A stretch of 64,000 nucleotides of DNA. Origin: Pedococcus_A sp963730585 (lineage in GTDB: Bacteria > Actinomycetota > Actinomycetes > Actinomycetales > Dermatophilaceae). Position 1 is the first letter of the stretch; each line of letters opens with the position of its first letter. Position numbers and translations under genes: made by a program. The stretch covers positions 310,001-374,000 of the forward strand of contig CAVSSL010000011.1 in the NCBI GenBank assembly GCA_963730585.1, given 5' to 3'. Below, in pieces: positions 17,819 to 29,563 of the stretch. The notes under the pieces are model-generated. The model was not told the origin of the DNA. It made no database searches and worked only from the letters and a program-made list of their open reading frames with translations.

Positions 17819-20512
17819 ATGGAAACCGCCGAGATCAGGCGCCGCTGGCTCTCCTTCTTCGAGAGCAAGGGACACTCCGTCGTCCCCTCCGCCCCCCTCA
17901 TCTACGACGACCCCAACCTGCTGTTCGTCAACGCAGGCATGGTGCCGTTCAAGCCCTACTTCCTCGGGCAGCAGACGCCGCCCTGGGACCGCGCCACCTC
18001 GGTGCAGAAGTGCGTCCGCACGGGTGACATCGAGGAGGTCGGCAAGACCAGCCGGCACGGCACGTTCTTCCAGATGAACGGCAACTTCTCCTTCGGCGAC
18101 TACTTCAAGGCCGGCGCGATCGAGATGGCCTGGGAGCTGCTCACCCTGCCCCAGGGGCAGGGCGGCTACGGCATCGAGGCCGACAAGCTCTGGGCGACGG
18201 TCTACGAGGACGACGACGAGGCTGCCGACCTGTGGGTGCAGCTGACCGGCATCCCCAAGGAGCGCATCGTCCGTCGCGGGCTGGCCGACAACTACTGGCA
18301 CATGGGCGTCCCCGGCCCGGGTGGCCCGTGCAGCGAGATCTTCGTCGACCGCGGACCCGAGTACGGCCTCGACGGCGGCCCTGCCGTCGACGAGGACCGC
18401 TTCATGGAGGTCTGGAACCTCGTCTTCATGCAGTCCTCGCTCGGCGACGTCCGCAGCAAGGTCGACTTCGACATCGCCGGCGACCTGCCGAAGAAGAACA
18501 TCGACACCGGCATGGGCCTGGAGCGGATCGCCTCGATCCTCCAGGGCGTCGACAACATGTACGAGATCGACGAGGTCTACCCGGTGCTCGAGCAGGCCGC
18601 GGAGATGACGGGCAAGCGTTACGGCGCCCACTCCGGCCACGACGCCGCCCACAGCCACCCCGACGACGTGCGGCTGCGCGTGGTCGCCGACCACATCCGC
18701 TCGTCGCTGATGCTCATCGGCGACGGCGTGACCCCGGGCAACGAGGGCCGCGGCTACGTGCTGCGCCGCATGCTCCGCCGTGCGGTGCGCTCGATGCGCC
18801 TGCTCGGCTTCGACGAGCCGAGCCTGCCGCACCTGCTGCCGGTGTCCATGGAGCGCATGAAGAACTCCTACCCCGAGCTCGAGACCGGCTTCGGCCGGAT
18901 CTCGCAGATCGCGTATGCCGAGGAGGAGGCCTTCCGTCGCACCCTCGCCGCGGGCACCACCATCCTCGACACCGCGGTCGCCAGGACCAAGGCGTCCGGC
19001 GGCACCCGGCTCGCCGGCAGCGAGGCGTTCTCGCTGCACGACACGTACGGCTTCCCGATCGACCTGACGCTGGAGATGGCGGGCGAGCAGGGCCTCGAGG
19101 TCGACCGCGAGGGGTTCCGCTCCCTCATGCAGGAGCAGCGCGAACGCGCGAAGGCCGACGCGAAGGCGAAGAAGGCCGGTCACGCCAACACCGAGGTGTG
19201 GAAGACGCTGCGGGAGACGGGCGCGACCGACTTCCGGGCGTACGTCGAGCTGACCAGCGAGGCGAACGTCGTCGGCCTCGTGCGCGACGGCCAGCTCGTC
19301 GAGGAGCTCGAGCCCGGCCAGCGCGGCCAGGTCGTCCTCGACCGCACCCCGTTCTACGCCGAGTCCGGTGGCCAGATCGCCGACGAGGGCATCATCACCG
19401 CCGACGGCGCGCGGCTGAAGGTCGTGGACGTCCAGCGACCGGTCAAGGGCCTGGTCGCGCACACCGTCGAGGTGCTCGACGGGGCGGTGCGCTCCGGTGC
19501 CGAGGTCATCGCCGAGGTCGACCAGGAGTGGCGCATCTCGGCCTGCCAGGCGCACTCGGGCACCCACGTCGTGCACGCCGCGCTGCGCCAGGTGCTCGGC
19601 CCGTCGGCCCTGCAGTCCGGCTCCTACAACAAGCCGGGTTACCTGCGCCTCGACTTCGCGTGGAACCAGGCGCTCTCGCCCGAGACGCGCAGCGAGATCG
19701 AGGAGGTCGCCAACCTCGCGGTCCGCAAGGACCTGCCCGTCTCCGCGCAGTACATGACGCTGCCCGAGGCCCGGGAGTGGGGCGCCCTGGCGCTCTTCGG
19801 CGAGACCTACGACGAGCAGGTGCGGGTCGTCGAGATCGGCGGCCCGTGGTCGCGCGAGCTCTGCGGCGGCACCCACGTGCAGCACTCCTCGCAGATCGGT
19901 GCGCTCACCGTCACGGGCGAGTCCTCGGTCGGCTCCGGCGTGCGGCGCCTGGAGGCGTTCGTGGGCATGGAGGCGTTGCGGTTCCTCGCCAAGGAGCGCG
20001 CCCTCGTCGCCGAGCTGACCGACATGGTCAAGGTGCAGCCGGGCGAGCTCAAGGAGCGCATCGCCTCGCTGCTGGCCCGGGTCAAGGACGCCGAGCGCGA
20101 GATCGAGAAGATCCGCCAGGAGCAGGTGATGGCGCAGACCGGCAAGCTGCTCGACTACGCCCGCGACGTGCGCGGCATCCGCGTGCTGACGCACGACGCC
20201 GGCGAAGGAGCCGGCGCCGACGACCTGCGCACCATGGCGCTCGACCTGCGCAACCGCCTCGGCGACGCTGCGCCCGCGGTGGTCGCGCTGACCGGTGTCG
20301 CCAAGGGGCGTCCGGTCGTGGTCGTGGCCACGAACGCCCCGGCCCGCGAGCGCGGCATCAAGGCGGGCGCGCTGGTGCGCGTGGCCGCCCAGACGCTGGG
20401 TGGCGGCGGGGGCGGCAAGGACGACCTCGCCCAGGGTGGCGGCGCCGACGCCACCAGGACCGGGGACGCCCTGGGCCGCGTCGACGCCGAGATCGCCGCA
20501 GCCGCCGGGTGA
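17819..20512 (+). CDS. alaS: Alanyl-tRNA synthetase
   Basis: Class II synthetase of 897 aa. Catalytic domain at the N-terminus (METAEIRRRWLSFFESKGH, motif 2 region RTGDIEEVGKTSRHGTFF, and GMGLERIASILQG), editing domain with the HxxxH zinc motif (CQAHSGTHVVHA) and the second half of the zinc site in ELCGGTHVQ, then the C-terminal oligomerisation/C-Ala region ending in GGGGGGKDDLAQGGG. Full length. Followed by ruvX seven bases later. Confidence 0.96.
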   Translation: METAEIRRRWLSFFESKGHSVVPSAPLIYDDPNLLFVNAGMVPFKPYFLGQQTPPWDRATSVQKCVRTGDIEEVGKTSRHGTFFQMNGNFSFGDYFKAGAIEMAWELLTLPQGQGGYGIEADKLWATVYEDDDEAADLWVQLTGIPKERIVRRGLADNYWHMGVPGPGGPCSEIFVDRGPEYGLDGGPAVDEDRFMEVWNLVFMQSSLGDVRSKVDFDIAGDLPKKNIDTGMGLERIASILQGVDNMYEIDEVYPVLEQAAEMTGKRYGAHSGHDAAHSHPDDVRLRVVADHIRSSLMLIGDGVTPGNEGRGYVLRRMLRRAVRSMRLLGFDEPSLPHLLPVSMERMKNSYPELETGFGRISQIAYAEEEAFRRTLAAGTTILDTAVARTKASGGTRLAGSEAFSLHDTYGFPIDLTLEMAGEQGLEVDREGFRSLMQEQRERAKADAKAKKAGHANTEVWKTLRETGATDFRAYVELTSEANVVGLVRDGQLVEELEPGQRGQVVLDRTPFYAESGGQIADEGIITADGARLKVVDVQRPVKGLVAHTVEVLDGAVRSGAEVIAEVDQEWRISACQAHSGTHVVHAALRQVLGPSALQSGSYNKPGYLRLDFAWNQALSPETRSEIEEVANLAVRKDLPVSAQYMTLPEAREWGALALFGETYDEQVRVVEIGGPWSRELCGGTHVQHSSQIGALTVTGESSVGSGVRRLEAFVGMEALRFLAKERALVAELTDMVKVQPGELKERIASLLARVKDAEREIEKIRQEQVMAQTGKLLDYARDVRGIRVLTHDAGEGAGADDLRTMALDLRNRLGDAAPAVVALTGVAKGRPVVVVATNAPARERGIKAGALVRVAAQTLGGGGGGKDDLAQGGGADATRTGDALGRVDAEIAAAAG

Positions 20513-20519
20513 CACACCC

Positions 20520-21068
20520 GTGACGCGGACCGGCGTGCGGGTCGGCGTCGACGTGGGCTCGGTCCGCGTCGGCCTGGCCGCCAGCGACCCCTCGGGGCTG
20601 CTGGCCACGCCGGTGCGCACGGTCGCCCGTGACCGGTCCGAGTCGGCCGTCCCCGACACGGGCGCTGCCGACGCGGCTGCCCAAGACCCCGCCGCCGACA
20701 TCGCGGAGGTGGCCGCCTTCGTGGCCGAGGTCTCCGCGCTGGAGGTCGTCGTGGGCCTGCCGCGAACACTCGCAGGCGACGAGGGTCCCGCTGCCGGGGA
20801 GGCGCGCCAGTATGCTCGTCGGCTGGCGGTGCGCGTCGCGCCCGTGCCGGTGCGGCTCGTCGACGAGCGGCTCACGACGGTCGACGCCCACCGCTCGCTC
20901 CGCGAGAGCGGGGTCGCCGGCCGGCGGCAGCGCGCGGTGGTCGACCAGGCCGCCGCCGTGCTGATCCTCCAGGCGGCCCTGGACGCGGAGCGCAGCTCCG
21001 GGCGCCCGCCCGGCGAGCTGGTCAGGCCAGACGGGCGCAAGCCCCGGACGAAGGACAGGCGTCGATGA
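20520..21068 (+). CDS. ruvX: Holliday junction resolvase-like RuvX (YqgF)
   Basis: A 182-aa RNase H-fold protein of the YqgF family, implicated in 16S rRNA 5' maturation and/or junction resolution. Motifs: VGVDVGSVRVGLAASDPSG (first Asp), VVGLPRTLAGDEG, VRLVDERLTTVDAHRSL and VDQAAAVLILQ (terminal Asp). There is an Ala/Asp-rich insertion (about residues 45-65) longer than in enterobacterial homologues. The GTG start follows alaS, and the stop overlaps mltG (ATGA). Confidence 0.88.
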   Translation: MTRTGVRVGVDVGSVRVGLAASDPSGLLATPVRTVARDRSESAVPDTGAADAAAQDPAADIAEVAAFVAEVSALEVVVGLPRTLAGDEGPAAGEARQYARRLAVRVAPVPVRLVDERLTTVDAHRSLRESGVAGRRQRAVVDQAAAVLILQAALDAERSSGRPPGELVRPDGRKPRTKDRRR

Positions 21069-22231
21069 CCGAGCCGCACCTCGAGCACTCGATCTTCGGT
21101 GCCGAGGATCCGCCCCGCGAGCCGCAGCACCAGCAGCAGCTCCGCCGGCACCGGGCTCGGCGCCGACCGGCCCGTCGTCGGCGCCGCTTCGTGGTGCTGC
21201 TGCTGGCCGTCGCCATCGTCGGGGGCGCCGTCTACGGCGCCTACCGGGCCCTGTGGCCGGTCGTGGTCCAGCTGACCGCGAGCAACGACTATGCCGGCCC
21301 GGGTGCCGGCGCGGTGCAGGTCACGGTCAACGACGGCGACACGGGCCGCGCCATCGGCGTCTCGCTCGAGAAGGCCGACGTCGTCAAGACCTCGAAGGCG
21401 TTCCTCGACGCCGCCGCCGAGGACTCGCGGTCGGCGTCCATCCAGCCGGGCACCTACACGTTGAAGAAGCAGATGACGGCCAAGGACGCGCTGGCCATCC
21501 TCGTGAACCCGAAGAACCGCACGGTGCCCCGGGTCACCATCCCCGAGGGCCTCTGGCTCTCGGAGATCCTCGCCCGCCTGTCGAAGTCGACGGGGATCCC
21601 GCTGAAGGAGTACCAGGCCGCCGCCAAGGACACCGCCGCGCTGGGGCTGCCCGCCTCGGCCAAGGGCAACCTCGAGGGCTACCTGTTCCCGGCGACCTAC
21701 GAGTTCCCGGCGAAGTCGACGGCGCGCGAGCAGCTGAGCAGCATGGTCCAGAAGACCGTGGCGGAGCTCGCCAAGGCCGGTGTCGCCGAGCAGGACATGG
21801 AGCGCACGATGGTCGTGGCCTCCATCATCGAGGGCGAGGTGAACGGCGAGGCCGACCGGGCCAAGGTCGCCCGCGTCATCGAGAACCGGCTCGCGCAGAA
21901 GGCCGGCCCCACCAAGGGCTTCCTCCAGATGGACTCGACCGTGCACTACGCGGTCAAGAAGCGCGGCAAGGCCGGCACCACGAACGCCGACCGGGCCAGC
22001 ACGAGCCCCTACAACACGTACCGGCACCAGGGCCTGCCGCCGGGGCCGATCAACAGCCCGGGTGCGGCGTCCATCGCCGCCGCGGCCAGCCCCGCCGAGG
22101 GTCCGTGGCTGTTCTTCGTGACGGTGAACCCGGCGTCGGGCGAGACCCGCTTCGCCACCACCACGAGCGAGCACCAGGGCAACGTCAACCTGTTCAACAA
22201 GTGGTGCCGGGACCACGCGGGTCAGTGCTGA
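21065..22231 (+). CDS. mltG: Endolytic murein transglycosylase
   Basis: A 388-aa YceG/MltG enzyme that cleaves nascent glycan strands at the membrane and may set glycan length. Architecture: Arg-rich cytoplasmic tail (residues 20-41), single transmembrane helix (42-64), LysM-like region (GTYTLKKQMTAKDALAIL), then the catalytic domain with the conserved Glu in VVASIIEGEVNGEADRAKVA and the substrate motif SPYNTYRHQGLPPGPINSPG. ATG overlaps the ruvX stop. Confidence 0.92.
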   Translation: MTEPHLEHSIFGAEDPPREPQHQQQLRRHRARRRPARRRRRFVVLLLAVAIVGGAVYGAYRALWPVVVQLTASNDYAGPGAGAVQVTVNDGDTGRAIGVSLEKADVVKTSKAFLDAAAEDSRSASIQPGTYTLKKQMTAKDALAILVNPKNRTVPRVTIPEGLWLSEILARLSKSTGIPLKEYQAAAKDTAALGLPASAKGNLEGYLFPATYEFPAKSTAREQLSSMVQKTVAELAKAGVAEQDMERTMVVASIIEGEVNGEADRAKVARVIENRLAQKAGPTKGFLQMDSTVHYAVKKRGKAGTTNADRASTSPYNTYRHQGLPPGPINSPGAASIAAAASPAEGPWLFFVTVNPASGETRFATTTSEHQGNVNLFNKWCRDHAGQC

Positions 22232-22239
22232 GCGGACAG

Positions 22240-23085
22240 GTGTTGAGCGAGCGCTGTCTGAACGCGGCCGTCCTCGGCTCGCCGATCGCGCACTCGCTGT
22301 CACCCCTGCTGCACCGCGCCGCCTACGCGGCGCTCGGGCTCACGCAGTGGCGGTATGCCGCGCACGAGGTCGACGAGCAGGCCTTCCTCCCGTTCGTGGC
22401 CGGCCTGGACGAGACCTGGCGCGGCCTGAGCCTGACGATGCCCCTGAAGGAGGTGGCCTTCGACGTGGCGGCGGACGTCTCGCCGACCGCACTGGCCACC
22501 GGGGCCGTCAACACGCTGGTGCGTCGGGAGACGGGGGAGTGGGACGCCCACAACACCGACGTCCACGGCATCGTCGCCGCGCTCGCCGGTGCCCGTGAGC
22601 TCGTCGAGGCGGCACCGGCCACCGTGCTCGGATCGGGGGCGACAGCCCGTTCGGCGATCGCCGCCCTCGCCCAGCTCGGCGCGACGGGCGTGCACCTCGC
22701 CGTGCGTGCCGCGGCCCGTCCGGCGACGCTGCGCATGGCCGCGGACCTCGGCGTGGCCGTGGAGCAGGTGCCGCTCGCGGACTGGGCCGGGGCAGCTGCC
22801 GGGCACGGCGGGTCGGTGGGCCTGGTGGTCAGCACGCTGCCCACCGGCGCCGGAGCCGCCGCAGCCGAGGCGCTCGAGGGCCGGCGTCTCAGCGGCACCC
22901 TGCTCGACGTGGTGTACGCCGACTGGCCCACGCCGCTCGCCCGCGCCGGTGCCGAGGCGGGCCTGGACGTCGTCTCCGGGCTCGACATGCTCGTGCACCA
23001 GGCCGGCGAGCAGGTGCGGCTCATGACCGGCCAGGAGCCTCCGCTGGAGGCGATGTTCGCCGCGGCCCGCGGGGCGGTGGCGTAG
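22240..23085 (+). CDS. aroE: Shikimate dehydrogenase
   Basis: Reduces 3-dehydroshikimate with NADPH. The 281-aa protein has the shikimate-binding motif LGSPIAHSLSPLLHRAAY, the catalytic Lys in LTMPLKEVAFD (near residue 70), the Asp of NTDVHGIV, and the nucleotide-binding GSGATARSAIAAL. The start is among GTG 22225, GTG 22240 and TTG 22243; 22240 has GGACAGG immediately upstream. Linkage ruvX-mltG-aroE then aroC-aroK-aroB gathers most of the later shikimate pathway in this window. Confidence 0.9.
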   Translation: MLSERCLNAAVLGSPIAHSLSPLLHRAAYAALGLTQWRYAAHEVDEQAFLPFVAGLDETWRGLSLTMPLKEVAFDVAADVSPTALATGAVNTLVRRETGEWDAHNTDVHGIVAALAGARELVEAAPATVLGSGATARSAIAALAQLGATGVHLAVRAAARPATLRMAADLGVAVEQVPLADWAGAAAGHGGSVGLVVSTLPTGAGAAAAEALEGRRLSGTLLDVVYADWPTPLARAGAEAGLDVVSGLDMLVHQAGEQVRLMTGQEPPLEAMFAAARGAVA

Positions 23086-23787
23086 GTGTTCGTGTTCGCC
23101 GCCGGGGCCGGCACCCCGGCGTGGGTGGTCGTTGTCCTGGCCGTGCTGGGCGCGGTGCTCGGCGTCGTCACGGGTCGGGCGCTGGGGACCGGGGGCTACC
23201 GGGTCGACTCCGACGAGCCTGCCCGGGTGCGGCCCCGGGGTCTCTGGTGGCCCGCGCCGGTACTCGCCCTGCTGTGGGGCTTCCTGGCCTGGCGCATCGG
23301 TGACCTGGCGGCGTGGGCCGCGCTGCCGGCATACCTCTTCTTCGCCTGGCTGGCGGTCGCCCTCGTCTGGATCGACGTCGACGTCCACCGCCTGCCCGAC
23401 GGGCTGGTGCTGCCCGCCTACCCGGCCCTCCTCGTGCTGCTCGCCTGTGCCTCGGTCGGGGCGGGGGACTGGCGACCGATGCGCGACGCGCTCATCGCCA
23501 TGGCGGGCCTGTACGTCCTCTACTTCGTCATGGCGATGGTCTCGCCCGCGTCGCTGGGCTTCGGTGACGTGAAGCTCTCGGGCCTCATCGGGCTGGTGCT
23601 CGGGTGGCTGGGTCTGGGGACCGCGCTGTTCGGGCTGCTGGCGGGGTTCGTCGCCGGGGGCCTCATCGCGCTCGTCATGCTGGTCGGGCAGCGCGCCGGC
23701 CTGCGCTCGCACATCGCCTTCGGTCCGGCCATGATCCTCGGGGCGCTGCTGGCGCTGGCCGTCGAGTACCAGCTGGTGCCCGCCTGA
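23086..23787 (+). CDS. A24-family prepilin peptidase
   Basis: A 233-aa polytopic aspartyl peptidase. The two catalytic Asp motifs are visible: WIDVDVHRLPDG and the GxGD form GFGDVKLSGLIG. The N-terminal methyltransferase domain of full PilD is absent, as usual for the short actinobacterial type. GTG begins directly after the aroE stop. No pilin or Flp/Tad gene is nearby; the aroE-linked position is conserved (mycobacterial Rv2551c), so its substrates must be encoded elsewhere. Confidence 0.87.
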   Translation: MFVFAAGAGTPAWVVVVLAVLGAVLGVVTGRALGTGGYRVDSDEPARVRPRGLWWPAPVLALLWGFLAWRIGDLAAWAALPAYLFFAWLAVALVWIDVDVHRLPDGLVLPAYPALLVLLACASVGAGDWRPMRDALIAMAGLYVLYFVMAMVSPASLGFGDVKLSGLIGLVLGWLGLGTALFGLLAGFVAGGLIALVMLVGQRAGLRSHIAFGPAMILGALLALAVEYQLVPA

Positions 23788-23846
23788 CCGCTGGGGCCTG
23801 ACCGCCGGGCCTGACCGCTGGCCTGACCACTGGCCTGACCGCCGGG
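23782..23846. repeat. Five tandem 12-14-bp units starting at the prepilin-peptidase stop
   Basis: GCCTGACCGCTGG-like units start at 23782, 23796, 23809, 23821 and 23833. The first contains the in-frame TGA of the peptidase gene. A minisatellite of this kind is length-variable by slippage. Confidence 0.85.
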
Positions 23847-23860
23847 ATCGCTACGCCGAA

Positions 23861-23901
23861 GGGACTAGCCCGGGGGGCCAAAGGCCTGTTCCCCTGGCCC
23901 C
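23861..23901. promoter_or_regulatory. Dyad-rich operator-like region upstream of ppdK
   Basis: GGGACTAGCCC (23861-23871) is followed by a dyad GGGGCCA...TGGCCCC (23874-23901) enclosing AGGCCT. The GGGAC/GGCCC pattern recalls DevR/DosR-type response-regulator boxes seen before redox- and energy-stress genes in actinobacteria. The assignment is from resemblance only. Confidence 0.4.
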
Positions 23902-23923
23902 GCCGAGTCGCGATGATCGGCAC

Positions 23924-26590
<2,667 letters not shown>

Positions 26591-26669
26591 GCCGAGTCCC
26601 CGATCCGCGCCCGCGCTGGGTCGTCGACCAGATGACGGGCGCGGCCGAAGAGGGCTGAGCGCCGCGTGG

Positions 26670-26675
26670 CAGGAT
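26670..26675 (+). promoter_or_regulatory. Candidate -10 CAGGAT, leaderless start of aroC
   Basis: CAGGAT ends seven bases before the aroC ATG at 26683, and no ribosome-binding site is seen between them. Confidence 0.4.
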
Positions 26676-26682
26676 TCTGGCC

Positions 26683-27906
26683 ATGCTGCGTTGGCTGACT
26701 GCCGGTGAGTCCCACGGCCCCGCCCTGCTGGCGACCCTCGAGGGCCTGCCGGCGGGCGTCGAGGTGACCACGGGCGACGTCGCCGCCGCGCTGGCCCGCC
26801 GACGGCTCGGCTTCGGCCGCGGCGCCCGCATGAAGTTCGAGCAGGACGAGGTCGAGTTCCTCGGGGGCGTGCGGCACGGCGTGACCATGGGTTCGCCGGT
26901 CGCGGTGCGCATCGGCAACACCGAGTGGCCCAAGTGGCAGACCGTGATGTCGGCCGACCCCGTGAGCGCCGACGCGCTCGCGGCGGCGAACGACGTCAAC
27001 GCCGAGAAGGAGGTCGCCCGCAACCGGCCCCTGACCCGCCCGCGGCCGGGCCACGCCGACCTGGTCGGCATGCAGAAGTACGGCTTCGACGACGCCCGCC
27101 CGGTGCTCGAGCGCGCCTCCGCCCGAGAGACCGCGGCCCGGGTGGCCCTCGGCGAGGTCGCCGCACGGTTCCTCCGACAGGCCTACGGCATCCGGCTCGT
27201 CTCGCACACGGTCGCCATCGGCACCGCGGGCGTCTCCGACGACGCGGTGCTCCCGACCCCTGACGACGTCGAGCGGCTCGATGCCGACCCGGTGCGCACC
27301 CTCGACGCCGAGGGGTCGGCCGCGATGGTGGCCGAGGTCGAGGCGGCCAGGAAGGACGGCGACACCCTCGGGGGCGTCGTCGAGGTGCTCGCCTACGGGC
27401 TGCCGCCGGGCCTGGGCTCGCACGTGCACTGGGACCGTCGCCTCGACGCCCAGCTCGCGGCCGCCCTCATGGGCATCCAGGCCATCAAGGGGGTCGAGGT
27501 CGGCGACGGCTTCCGCACGGCAGCACGACGCGGCTCGGCCGCACACGACGAGATGGAGCGCGACGCCGACGGCACGATCCGCCGCCGCACCGGGCGTGCG
27601 GGCGGCACCGAGGGCGGCATGTCCACCGGCGACGTGCTGCGGGTCCGGGCGGCCATGAAGCCGATCAGCACGGTGCCGCGCGCGCTCGACACCGTCGACA
27701 CCACCGGCGCCGAGGCGGCCAAGGCGATCCACCAGCGCTCGGACGTGTGCGCCGTGCCCGCGGCCGGGGTCGTCGCCGAGGCGATGGTGGCCCTGGTGCT
27801 GGCGCAGGCCTGCGTGGAGAAGTTCGGTGGCGACTCGGTGGCGGAGACGGCGCGCAACCACGCGGCATACCTCGCGGCCATCCCGGAGGCGATGCGCACG
27901 TGGTGA
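26683..27906 (+). CDS. aroC: Chorismate synthase
   Basis: Converts EPSP to chorismate with reduced FMN as cofactor. The 407-aa protein shows family signatures MLRWLTAGESHGPALLATLEG, RPRPGHADLVGMQKYG, RASARETAARVALGE (signature 2) and GRAGGTEGGMSTGDVLRVRAAMKPI (shown here in its key part). It leads the aroC-aroK-aroB operon; the stop overlaps the aroK GTG. Confidence 0.95.
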   Translation: MLRWLTAGESHGPALLATLEGLPAGVEVTTGDVAAALARRRLGFGRGARMKFEQDEVEFLGGVRHGVTMGSPVAVRIGNTEWPKWQTVMSADPVSADALAAANDVNAEKEVARNRPLTRPRPGHADLVGMQKYGFDDARPVLERASARETAARVALGEVAARFLRQAYGIRLVSHTVAIGTAGVSDDAVLPTPDDVERLDADPVRTLDAEGSAAMVAEVEAARKDGDTLGGVVEVLAYGLPPGLGSHVHWDRRLDAQLAAALMGIQAIKGVEVGDGFRTAARRGSAAHDEMERDADGTIRRRTGRAGGTEGGMSTGDVLRVRAAMKPISTVPRALDTVDTTGAEAAKAIHQRSDVCAVPAAGVVAEAMVALVLAQACVEKFGGDSVAETARNHAAYLAAIPEAMRTW

Positions 27907-28469
27907 CCCGGGAAGACGCGCGCGAGGACCGGCCCGAGGGCCGGCCGGCCCGCCGCCCGCGGGCCGTCGTGATCGGGCCGCCGGGGGCGGGCAAGAGCAC
28001 CGTCGCCAGGCGGCTGGCTGCGCGCCTCGAGGTCGAGTGGCACGACACCGACGAGGCGATCGAGCAGGCCCAGGGCCGCGCCATCTCCGAGATCTTCGTC
28101 GACGAGGGTGAGCCCTACTTCCGCGACCTCGAGCGGCTCGAGGTCGCGCGGGCGCTCGAGGTCTTCGACGGCGTGCTCTCCCTCGGCGGAGGGGCGCCCA
28201 TGGACCCGCAGACCCAGCAGGCCTTGGAAGGGCACACGGTGGTGTTCCTCGACGTCAGCATCGCCGACGCGGCGCGGCGCATCGGCTTCGACGGCACCCG
28301 GCCGCTGCTGATGGTCAACCCCCGCGCCCAGTGGACCAAGATGATGAACGAGCGCCGCCCGACCTACGAGCGGCTCGCCACGCTGCGCGTCGACACCGCC
28401 GGCCGCAAGCCCGCGGCCGTGGTCGACGAGATCGTGGCACGCCTCGAGGAGCTGGAGGAGCAGCGATGA
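27903..28469 (+). CDS. aroK: Shikimate kinase
   Basis: Phosphorylates shikimate at the 3-position. The 188-aa protein has Walker A GPPGAGKST, the shikimate-binding DTDEAIE (Asp of DxD), Arg in EPYFRDLER, the LSLGGGAP loop and the lid Arg in GTRPLL. A 20-residue charged N-terminal extension precedes the P-loop domain. GTG 27903 overlaps the aroC stop; the stop overlaps aroB's ATG. Confidence 0.92.
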   Translation: MTREDAREDRPEGRPARRPRAVVIGPPGAGKSTVARRLAARLEVEWHDTDEAIEQAQGRAISEIFVDEGEPYFRDLERLEVARALEVFDGVLSLGGGAPMDPQTQQALEGHTVVFLDVSIADAARRIGFDGTRPLLMVNPRAQWTKMMNERRPTYERLATLRVDTAGRKPAAVVDEIVARLEELEEQR

Positions 28470-29563
28470 GCACGACCCGCATCAGCGTGGGCGGCGACTA
28501 CGACGTCGTCGTCGGCACCGGCCTGCTCGACGAGCTGCCCGGCCTGGTCGGTGAGGGAGTGCAGCGGGTGCTGGTCGTGCACCCGCGGGCGCTGGCCACC
28601 ACGGGAGAGGCCATCCGTGAGGACCTCGTCGCCAAGGGCTTCGAGGCGTATGCCGCGGAGGTGCCGGACGCCGAGGAGGCCAAGACCGCGCAGGTCGCGT
28701 CCTTCCTCTGGGGAGTGCTCGGCCAGGCGGGCTTCACCCGCTCGGACGCGATCGTGTCCGTGGGCGGGGGAGCGACCACCGACCTCGCCGGCTTCGTGGC
28801 CGCGACCTGGCTGCGCGGCACACGGGTCGTGCACGTGCCGACCACGCTGCTGGCGATGGTCGACGCCGCCGTCGGCGGCAAGACCGGCATCAACACGCCG
28901 GAGGGCAAGAACCTCGTCGGCGCCTTCCACCCACCCGCCGGCGTGCTGTGCGACCTCGGCACGCTCGAGACGCTGCCGCAGCACGACTTCGTCGCCGGGC
29001 TGGCCGAGGTCGTCAAGTGCGGCTTCATCGCCGACCCGGTGATCCTCGACCTCATCGAGTCCGACCTCGAGGACGCCCGCTCGGTGCAGGGGCGGCACGT
29101 GCGCGAGCTCGTCGAGCGCGCCATCCGGGTGAAGGCCGACGTCGTCGCCCAGGACCTGCGCGAGGCGTCGCTGCGCGAGGTGCTCAACTACGGCCACACG
29201 TTCGGCCACGCCGTCGAGCAGGTCGAGCGCTACAGCTTCCGGCACGGCGCGGCGGTGAGCATCGGCATGGTCTACGCCGCCGAGCTGGCCCGGCTCGCCG
29301 GCAAGGTCGACGACGACCTGGTCGAGCGGCACCGCTCGGTGCTGACCGGTCTGGGCCTGCCGACGACCTACCGCGGCGACCGGTGGGGCCAGCTGCTCGA
29401 CGCGATGAAGCGCGACAAGAAGTCGCGCGGGTCGATGCTCCGCTTCGTCGTGCTCCAGGGGTTGGCCCGGCCCACCCGGCTCGAGGGCCCCGACCCGGCG
29501 CTGCTGCAGGCTGCCTACGCCGAGGTCAGCGCCGACGTGACCGGCCGCGCGATCTCGCTCTAG
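28466..29563 (+). CDS. aroB: 3-dehydroquinate synthase
   Basis: Makes 3-dehydroquinate from DAHP using NAD and a divalent metal. The 365-aa protein has the NAD site SVGGGATTDLAGFVAATWLRG, substrate residues in AAVGGKTGIN and AEVVKCGFI, and metal His residues in NYGHTFGHAVE. ATG 28466 overlaps the aroK stop and has a strong GGAGGAG upstream. Its TAG overlaps the stop of the convergent lamin-tail gene (shared CTAG). aroQ is not in the window. Confidence 0.95.
   Translation: MSTTRISVGGDYDVVVGTGLLDELPGLVGEGVQRVLVVHPRALATTGEAIREDLVAKGFEAYAAEVPDAEEAKTAQVASFLWGVLGQAGFTRSDAIVSVGGGATTDLAGFVAATWLRGTRVVHVPTTLLAMVDAAVGGKTGINTPEGKNLVGAFHPPAGVLCDLGTLETLPQHDFVAGLAEVVKCGFIADPVILDLIESDLEDARSVQGRHVRELVERAIRVKADVVAQDLREASLREVLNYGHTFGHAVEQVERYSFRHGAAVSIGMVYAAELARLAGKVDDDLVERHRSVLTGLGLPTTYRGDRWGQLLDAMKRDKKSRGSMLRFVVLQGLARPTRLEGPDPALLQAAYAEVSADVTGRAISL

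Noticed and set aside
17309..22303. Very long open frame (1664 codons) on the minus strand opposite alaS-ruvX-mltG
   Set aside because: It is an antisense shadow of high-GC genes: composition is His/Arg/Gly/Glu-rich without motifs, while the plus strand has well-known proteins.
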